NCBI GenBank assembly: GCA_019322455.1
Contig: JAHWIT010000071.1
Location: 1-16,014 of the forward strand
Source of the DNA: Candidatus Woesearchaeota archaeon
GTDB lineage: Archaea > Nanobdellota > Nanobdellia > Woesearchaeales > WJKL01
Reading direction: 5' to 3'
Length of the DNA: 16,014 nucleotides
The translations under genes and the position numbers were made by a program. Below the pieces are notes generated by a model that saw nothing but the letters and a program-made list of their open reading frames with translations, did no database searches and was not told the DNA's origin. This document shows, in pieces, positions 12,035 to 16,014 of this stretch; positions within the stretch are counted from its first letter, which is position 1, and each line of letters begins with the position of its first letter.

Positions 12035-12547
12035 AGTTCTAATAAGTATATTTGATGCACTAGGTTCAAGCACTTCCATCTCATTTCCAAATAAATCAGT
12101 ATCTTGATAATAAGTAATAGCACTAGTTGCCATCCTAGTATCAAAAGCAGTCATTCCAGCTAAAAACAAAGCACTGCCTCCATTATCATACTCATAAAGC
12201 TTTATTTTGCCTTTTCCAATCTCAAAGCCCTCTAAGCAGTTCTCAGGGTATTCCATCAATCTAGCAGCAACAGAATTAATACATGGCCCGCCAACAACAA
12301 CCAGATTTTGTGCATGAATATCCTCAATATCTTTATCCAACCTGCTCTCAATCTTCACACCATTTTGCACTAAGGTAACAGCAACATTAATAGCTCCAGC
12401 CATATCCTCTGCTTTAGCAGCACTTCCAATAACAATAGTTGCTTTATTTCCTAAGAAAATATTTGGAAAATCACTTAAATCATATGCCAGAACACTAGAA
12501 ACTAGCAAAAATACCATTAAAATCCAAACAAATCCTCTCTTAATCAT
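12026..12547 (-). CDS. Small S-layer-like exported protein (N and C domains only)
   Basis: This 173-residue protein starts with a signal peptide (MIKRGFVWILMVFLLVSSVLA, about residues 1-21). The mature part YDLSDFPNIFLGNKATIVIG resembles the mature N-terminus of the large S-layer protein next door. The second half, VVVGGPCINSVAARLMEYP to MEVLEPSASN, matches that protein's last 95 residues: VGGPC, C-EGF, LFLAGM/MVVAGYSA-DT and EVEVL. The roughly 600 residues between these parts are absent. The terminal halves in the S_layer_N/S_layer_C families form one anchoring domain in the fold, so this may be a stand-alone wall or anchoring domain. A TATA box 28 bases upstream gives a leaderless start. 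It lies 91 bases after the S-layer gene. Confidence 0.82.
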   Translation of the reverse strand: MIKRGFVWILMVFLLVSSVLAYDLSDFPNIFLGNKATIVIGSAAKAEDMAGAINVAVTLVQNGVKIESRLDKDIEDIHAQNLVVVGGPCINSVAARLMEYPENCLEGFEIGKGKIKLYEYDNGGSALFLAGMTAFDTRMATSAITYYQDTDLFGNEMEVLEPSASNILIRTLG

Positions 12548-12570
12548 ATAGATTAATCTATAATTGACTT

Positions 12571-12580
12571 ATTTATATAA
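12571..12580 (-). promoter_or_regulatory. TATA box of the small S-layer-like gene
   Basis: On the minus strand TTATATAAAT is centred 28 bases before the ATG at 12547, so the gene has its own leaderless transcript. Confidence 0.6.
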
Positions 12581-12606
12581 TTTTCTATAAAATATTAGAA
12601 TTAAAA

Positions 12607-12640
12607 TAAAAAAAAATAAAAAAAAGCTTTTAGCTTTTTT
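12607..12640 (-). terminator. Hairpin plus T-tract terminator of the S-layer gene
   Basis: On the minus strand AAAAAAGC-TAAAA-GCTTTTTT forms an 8-bp stem overlapping the stop codon, followed by a run of T broken by one A. This is a strong terminator candidate for a highly expressed gene. Confidence 0.7.
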
Positions 12641-15089
12641 AACTTGTTACAGCTCTTACTGTTTGAGGTGTTGCAGTAGTTCCTAATACTTCTACTTCAT
12701 CACCACTTAGAGTATAGTCACCATAGTTCTTAAGAACTCTTGTTGCTCTTGTAGTGTCAACTGCACTATACCCAGCAACAACCATGGATACCTTACTATT
12801 CATCTCTTTCAGTAATAGTCTTCCAACACCTTCTTTAAATCCTTCTGCACAACCAGGCCAGGATGTTGAACTTCCTAATACTTTAGCAGTAGCCCTGTTA
12901 GCACAAGGTCCACCAACTAATAGGTAGTTCTTCTTTGTCATTCCTGAATCAACTGCTAATACATCATCGTCTGATTTAGCCAAAGGTATTGTAACCTTCT
13001 TAAGAACTTTTTGTGTTCCACCAGCTGCTGTTGTAAACTCTGTTGCTGTTTCAGATACAAATATATTTCCATAAGATTCTCCGCCGTGATAAATAATCTC
13101 AACAGTGTCTTGTGTTGGATCTTTATCATACAGAATCTTTGTGCCTAAGTCAGATGCAACATACGCAATAAACTCATCAGTATCTCCTATTTCATAATAG
13201 TTTGTACTGGACAAGTTTGCCTTTTGGGCAGTAGGAATTGATGCTTCTGTCTTGTTGCTTGTTATTCCTAATGATATTTGTTGAATCACTCCTGCTGTTA
13301 TTGTTTCATCTCTGTTTTCTTCTACTATACTTAATATATAAGATGTAGGCATTGTAGTCAAGTTTATTAATGGTGTTGCATCTGCACCAGTAGTCTCTTT
13401 AGGCAGGTATATTGTCAATCCTTCTTTTGTATATAATCTGTCAAAGTGTGTTGTTGTTGCAACTCTTGACAATGTAAAGTTGTTAGTAGTCTCTATAGCA
13501 TTATTTATAGTCACTGAAATATCTCCAATACTGAATGTTGTTCCGTTCTTTTTGTTTTCATACTTTGTTCCGCTAGCAACATCTTTGAAATCAACACCAT
13601 TTGTATCATCAATATCTGTAACTTCTATCAGATAAGATTCTTCTGCACTACTGTCTGCAACAACAAAATATTCATCAGTATCTGTATCAAATATAATGTT
13701 TGCAGCGTCAGTAGCATTGCTAGTAATCAATTTTTCACCAGATCCTTCTCCTCCAATAACATCAAATTCAGCACCATTTGTTCCTAAAATAGAGAAGCTA
13801 ACTGTTCCTGATTTTAAGTCAACTCCGCTCAACTCAATCTCATCATCTCCATTAGCCTGAATCTTAAAAGATTCTTCTGTTGGTGTTGTAAATCCTTCCA
13901 TTGATATTTTAAAGGATCTTAGTCCAGGGAATTCTACATCATGGTCTTTTGCTACAAAGATCTCATCATCTGGCTTCCATGTCAAGATTATCTTATCTAT
14001 TCCGATTTTACCAGTAACACTAGTAAGATCTATATCAACATATAGGGCATCAACCTCTTCATCATCCAATTGTACATTATCCTTTGCATCTAATATATCT
14101 GCTGTTGTATCCTGTAAAGTCAATTTTTCAGCTCCTAAATAGAATTCTACCTGGTCTGCTGTAACTTCTCCAGCTTCTTCTTCAAGAATTTCTTTTACAC
14201 CAAGTGTTGTTCCATCAGATAACTTAACTGTTTGACCTTCTTGTTTTGCATCTGTCACTTCTCCATTTACTTTAAATTTAACTTTTGAAGTTGTTCCACC
14301 AATATAAGTTACTTCAACTTCATAGTCTTTGCCATTTAAAGTATATGTTTTTGTTTGTCCTTGCTCTAAAACATCAGATATAGCTCCACCCATTAATTCA
14401 AGTTTTACATTTATTGCTGATGAATTTTGAGCTGTTGTTATATCATATGTTTTTCCTAATATTGTTAGTTTTTGGTCTTCTATATCAGTAATCTCATTGT
14501 TGTTTGCTGTTGTATAGTCTGCTTCTACATCTTTTGTAAAGTCCAGTGTATAATCTAAGAATTCTAACTTTTTATTTCTATATACCATTAATGCAGGTTC
14601 TTTATCCATAAAGTCAGAATCTGAATAATGCATAAATGCTACACTATCATTGAACTTTATTGTTTGCTCATAATCATATTCAGCTCCATCATCTGCTACA
14701 AATGTTCCATCAGCTAATACAACTGGCAGATCATCATCATCAAGACCAGCTGTCTTGATCTCTGTCAAGTTATCACGGGTTGAACCAAGTGTCAATTTCT
14801 TTGTACTTGTTTCAATCTTAGCTGCTTCACCTACAGCAGAAATTTCATCTGCACTTGTAACTGTTGATTCAGTCTCAATTACAGAAAAAGCTGCTACAGC
14901 ATCAACTAGACCCATAATATCACTTGGATCCGCATTTGTACCATAGACTATATCTGCATCAAACGTTGTGTCCTTTATAAGCAACGGGCTTGGAAAGTCA
15001 GCTAAATCAGCTGCCATTGCTCCCATGATTGTTGCTCCAAGCATGGTAGCACCTGTTGCCAAGGCTATAATCTTTTTTATAGCTCGCAT
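12639..15089 (-). CDS. S-layer protein
   Basis: This 816-residue exported protein is likely the major cell-surface lattice subunit. A signal peptide (MRAIKKIIALATGATMLGAT, then IMGAMA, cut after residue 26) precedes ADLADFPSPLL and a DIVYGTNADPSDIMGLVDAV segment, the S_layer_N signature region. The middle, about 600 residues, is acidic and rich in Thr and Asp, with Ig-like beta-strand patterns. The end has NYLLVGGPCANRATAKVLG, a second Cys in WPGCAEGF, AGYSAVDTTRATRVL and EVEVLG, the S_layer_C part; the two Cys may pair. I start at the ATG at 15089 because GGAGGTG precedes it by 11 bases and the signal peptide follows; an in-frame ATG at 15161 adds 24 residues and lies within the leader. Confidence 0.9.
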   Translation of the reverse strand: MRAIKKIIALATGATMLGATIMGAMAADLADFPSPLLIKDTTFDADIVYGTNADPSDIMGLVDAVAAFSVIETESTVTSADEISAVGEAAKIETSTKKLTLGSTRDNLTEIKTAGLDDDDLPVVLADGTFVADDGAEYDYEQTIKFNDSVAFMHYSDSDFMDKEPALMVYRNKKLEFLDYTLDFTKDVEADYTTANNNEITDIEDQKLTILGKTYDITTAQNSSAINVKLELMGGAISDVLEQGQTKTYTLNGKDYEVEVTYIGGTTSKVKFKVNGEVTDAKQEGQTVKLSDGTTLGVKEILEEEAGEVTADQVEFYLGAEKLTLQDTTADILDAKDNVQLDDEEVDALYVDIDLTSVTGKIGIDKIILTWKPDDEIFVAKDHDVEFPGLRSFKISMEGFTTPTEESFKIQANGDDEIELSGVDLKSGTVSFSILGTNGAEFDVIGGEGSGEKLITSNATDAANIIFDTDTDEYFVVADSSAEESYLIEVTDIDDTNGVDFKDVASGTKYENKKNGTTFSIGDISVTINNAIETTNNFTLSRVATTTHFDRLYTKEGLTIYLPKETTGADATPLINLTTMPTSYILSIVEENRDETITAGVIQQISLGITSNKTEASIPTAQKANLSSTNYYEIGDTDEFIAYVASDLGTKILYDKDPTQDTVEIIYHGGESYGNIFVSETATEFTTAAGGTQKVLKKVTIPLAKSDDDVLAVDSGMTKKNYLLVGGPCANRATAKVLGSSTSWPGCAEGFKEGVGRLLLKEMNSKVSMVVAGYSAVDTTRATRVLKNYGDYTLSGDEVEVLGTTATPQTVRAVTS

Positions 15090-15172
15090 TTGTCTAAACA
15101 CCTCCACGTGTTTTATGTATTTTTTTGGGCTATCCTTATTTTGGACTATCTTTTTTACCAATAATAAAGCCT

Positions 15173-15187
15173 TAATATTTAAATTTT
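15173..15187 (-). promoter_or_regulatory. TATA box of the S-layer gene
   Basis: On the minus strand TAAAATTTAAATATT predicts a start near 15152. The leader would be about 60 bases with GGAGGTG near its end, unlike the leaderless genes around it. Confidence 0.55.
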
Positions 15188-15728
15188 ATTATATATTACT
15201 GTTTATAGTTCTCCCTAAAGGCTATTACTAGTATAGCTAAATAGATAATATTTTCTTTATAAATTTTTCGCAAACCTTCTTTTTTTACTATACCTAATAT
15301 TGTTAATTTAACTTCTATCCTTTAAATTCAACAATTTAAGCACGTTATCACTATTTAATAGAAAATTAATACTTTGTCGTCTATAACCAAATATAGCCAA
15401 AATATAGCAAAAAGATAGTATACAATTGTGGTTTTATGTATATTAGTATACACAATAGTTTAAACAAAAACTTTAAAAACCAATACCTCAAAATTTGCTG
15501 TAAAAATCCTTACTAACCTTAATTCATATAATAATATTTTTATAATTTTATAAGTTTTAAAAGTCATTTCTATACCTTTATTAAAATAATTTTAGTCGAA
15601 AAAACAAATATTCTTATAGTAATAAAATTTTTAGTAAAATATACCTAAAATACACTTGATACTACATAAAAGTAATATATTTGTTAAGTAAAAAAACACT
15701 AATTTTTCTTAAATTTTTACAGAAAAAA
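15188..15728. other. AT-rich intergenic region without recognised genes
   Basis: About 540 bases lie between the S-layer promoter and tRNA-Leu. They are very AT-rich, with scattered TATAGC-like words around 15228-15420 and stops in all frames. I see no tRNA, convincing reading frame or long inverted repeat. The region may hold upstream control sites for the S-layer gene or an RNA I cannot recognise. Confidence 0.5.
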
Positions 15729-15774
15729 TGCGGAGGAGAGGATTCGAACCCCTGTAGGCACTAAGCCATTAGGT

Positions 15775-15810
15775 TTCTTTTTCATCATTAGCTAAAAAGA
15801 TTCACTGAAA
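15775..15810 (-). other. tRNA-Leu intron at 37/38 (36 nt)
   Basis: CTTA (32-35) pairs with AAAG at three of four positions; bulges GG|T and AA|A; inner pairs TTCA/TGAA. TTAGG occurs twice in a row here, so a rival fold can form. Confidence 0.75.
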
Positions 15811-15833
15811 CCTAAGCCTAACCCGTTTGGCCA

Positions 15834-15866
15834 TTCCAGCCGCGAGCCTCGCAAGGCTCGGCAGGT
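15834..15866 (-). other. tRNA-Leu D-arm intron (33 nt)
   Basis: The central helix is CCGG/CTGG with bulges AG|A and AA|T. The interior is a GC-rich hairpin GAGCCT-TGCG-AGGCTC. The position is near 15/16. GC content far above the surroundings makes it stand out. Confidence 0.8.
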
Positions 15867-15913
15867 CTCCGGCACCTCCGCACTAATGAATAATCATAAG
15901 AAATATCTAAAAT

Positions 15914-15925
15914 TCTTTAAAAATC
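15914..15925 (-). promoter_or_regulatory. TATA box of tRNA-Leu
   Basis: On the minus strand GATTTTTAAAGA is centred about 38 bases before the tRNA 5' end. Confidence 0.5.
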
Positions 15926-15934
15926 TATCTATTT

Positions 15935-16014
15935 TTAATGAACAACATCAGAATATTTAACAGTATTAGCAATTAATTTTTCATAATCAACTCTCTTTAT
16001 CTTCTCTTCTCCAT
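15935..16014 (-). CDS. C-terminal end of an unidentified protein (partial)
   Basis: The last 25 codons of a minus-strand frame end in TAA at 15935. The peptide reads GEEKIKRVDYEKLIANTVKY and ends SDVVH. Codon use is like that of the neighbours and the frame is open to the window edge. There is too little sequence to name a family. tRNA-Leu follows 53 bases downstream in the same direction. Confidence 0.55.
   Translation of the reverse strand, partial: GEEKIKRVDYEKLIANTVKYSDVVH

Larger units (their letters stand above)
15729..15881 (-). tRNA. tRNA-Leu (UAG) with two introns
   Basis: The 153-nt gene splices to 84 nt. The acceptor is GCGGAGG/CCTCCGC with discriminator A at 15729. The anticodon stem is TTAGG/CCTAA with loop CTTAGGA, giving anticodon UAG, which reads CUA and other CUN codons. 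The long variable arm (GGC-TTAGT-GCC) is that of a class II tRNA, and the T arm AGGGG-TTCGAAT-CCTCT is intact. The D arm becomes normal (TGCCGGAG then TGGCCAAACGGG) only after removing a 33-nt intron. CCA is not encoded and a T run follows the 3' end. Confidence 0.92.

Noticed and set aside
14755..15231. Plus-strand frames opposite the S-layer N-terminus
   Set aside because: Antisense shadows of the signal peptide and N-terminal region.

Overview
The window reads as a chromosomal segment of an AT-rich archaeon of the DPANN group, most likely in the Nanoarchaeota / Woesearchaeota / Pacearchaeota branch. The reasons are archaeal informational genes (eL42, eS27, aIF2-alpha, Nop10, Gins51, alpha prefoldin), TATA-box promoters with many leaderless starts, an S-layer protein of the S_layer_N/S_layer_C type, and a 16S rRNA whose first helix is TCCCG/CGGGA rather than the usual archaeal TCCGG/CCGGA. 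The placement is an inference; no search was run.

Layout. 1-352: 5' end of 16S rRNA, minus strand. 353-658: its leader with two TATA-like promoters. 659-760: a small, easily missed eL41 ribosomal protein gene. 815-1673: four tRNA genes (transcription order Val, Gly, Ile, Glu). 1774-4766: plus-strand scpA, then a 59-codon ORF, pfdA, ftsY and a DUF4870-like membrane protein. 4786-7434: minus-strand eno, gpmA (consecutive glycolytic steps, ATGA overlap), then a gene holding only the first RecA domain of a Hel308-type helicase. 7572-9906: minus-strand translation/rRNA-modification cluster eL42, eS27, aIF2-alpha, Nop10, PAC2, closed by a hairpin terminator. 10010-12034: gins51 and a radical SAM gene, divergent. 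12026-15089: a 173-residue S-layer-like mini protein and the 816-residue S-layer protein. 15729-15881: tRNA-Leu. 15935-16014: C-terminal end of an unidentified gene.

The outstanding feature is the tRNA set. Every one of the five tRNA genes is interrupted by two introns, ten in all. Each has one at the canonical 37/38 site; Glu, Ile and Val have a second in the T loop at 59/60, and Gly and Leu have a second in the D arm. All ten can be folded at the junction into a bulge-helix-bulge, with 3-nt bulges cut after the second base. In the T-loop class the central helix is made by the near-invariant T-loop bases TTCR pairing with YGAA at the intron's 3' end, so one intron end can fit almost any tRNA. 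The two tRNA-Val introns share a long collinear module and the Glu and Ile T-loop introns share another, which suggests recent intron copying between sites.

Further points of interest: tRNA-Ile appears to carry a UAU anticodon; rps27e has no ATG, GTG or TTG start available; the pfdA ribosome binding site lies inside an 8-bp hairpin; a family of short AAAATC/GATTTT palindromes recurs; and one promoter sequence is shared by two tRNA operons and gins51.
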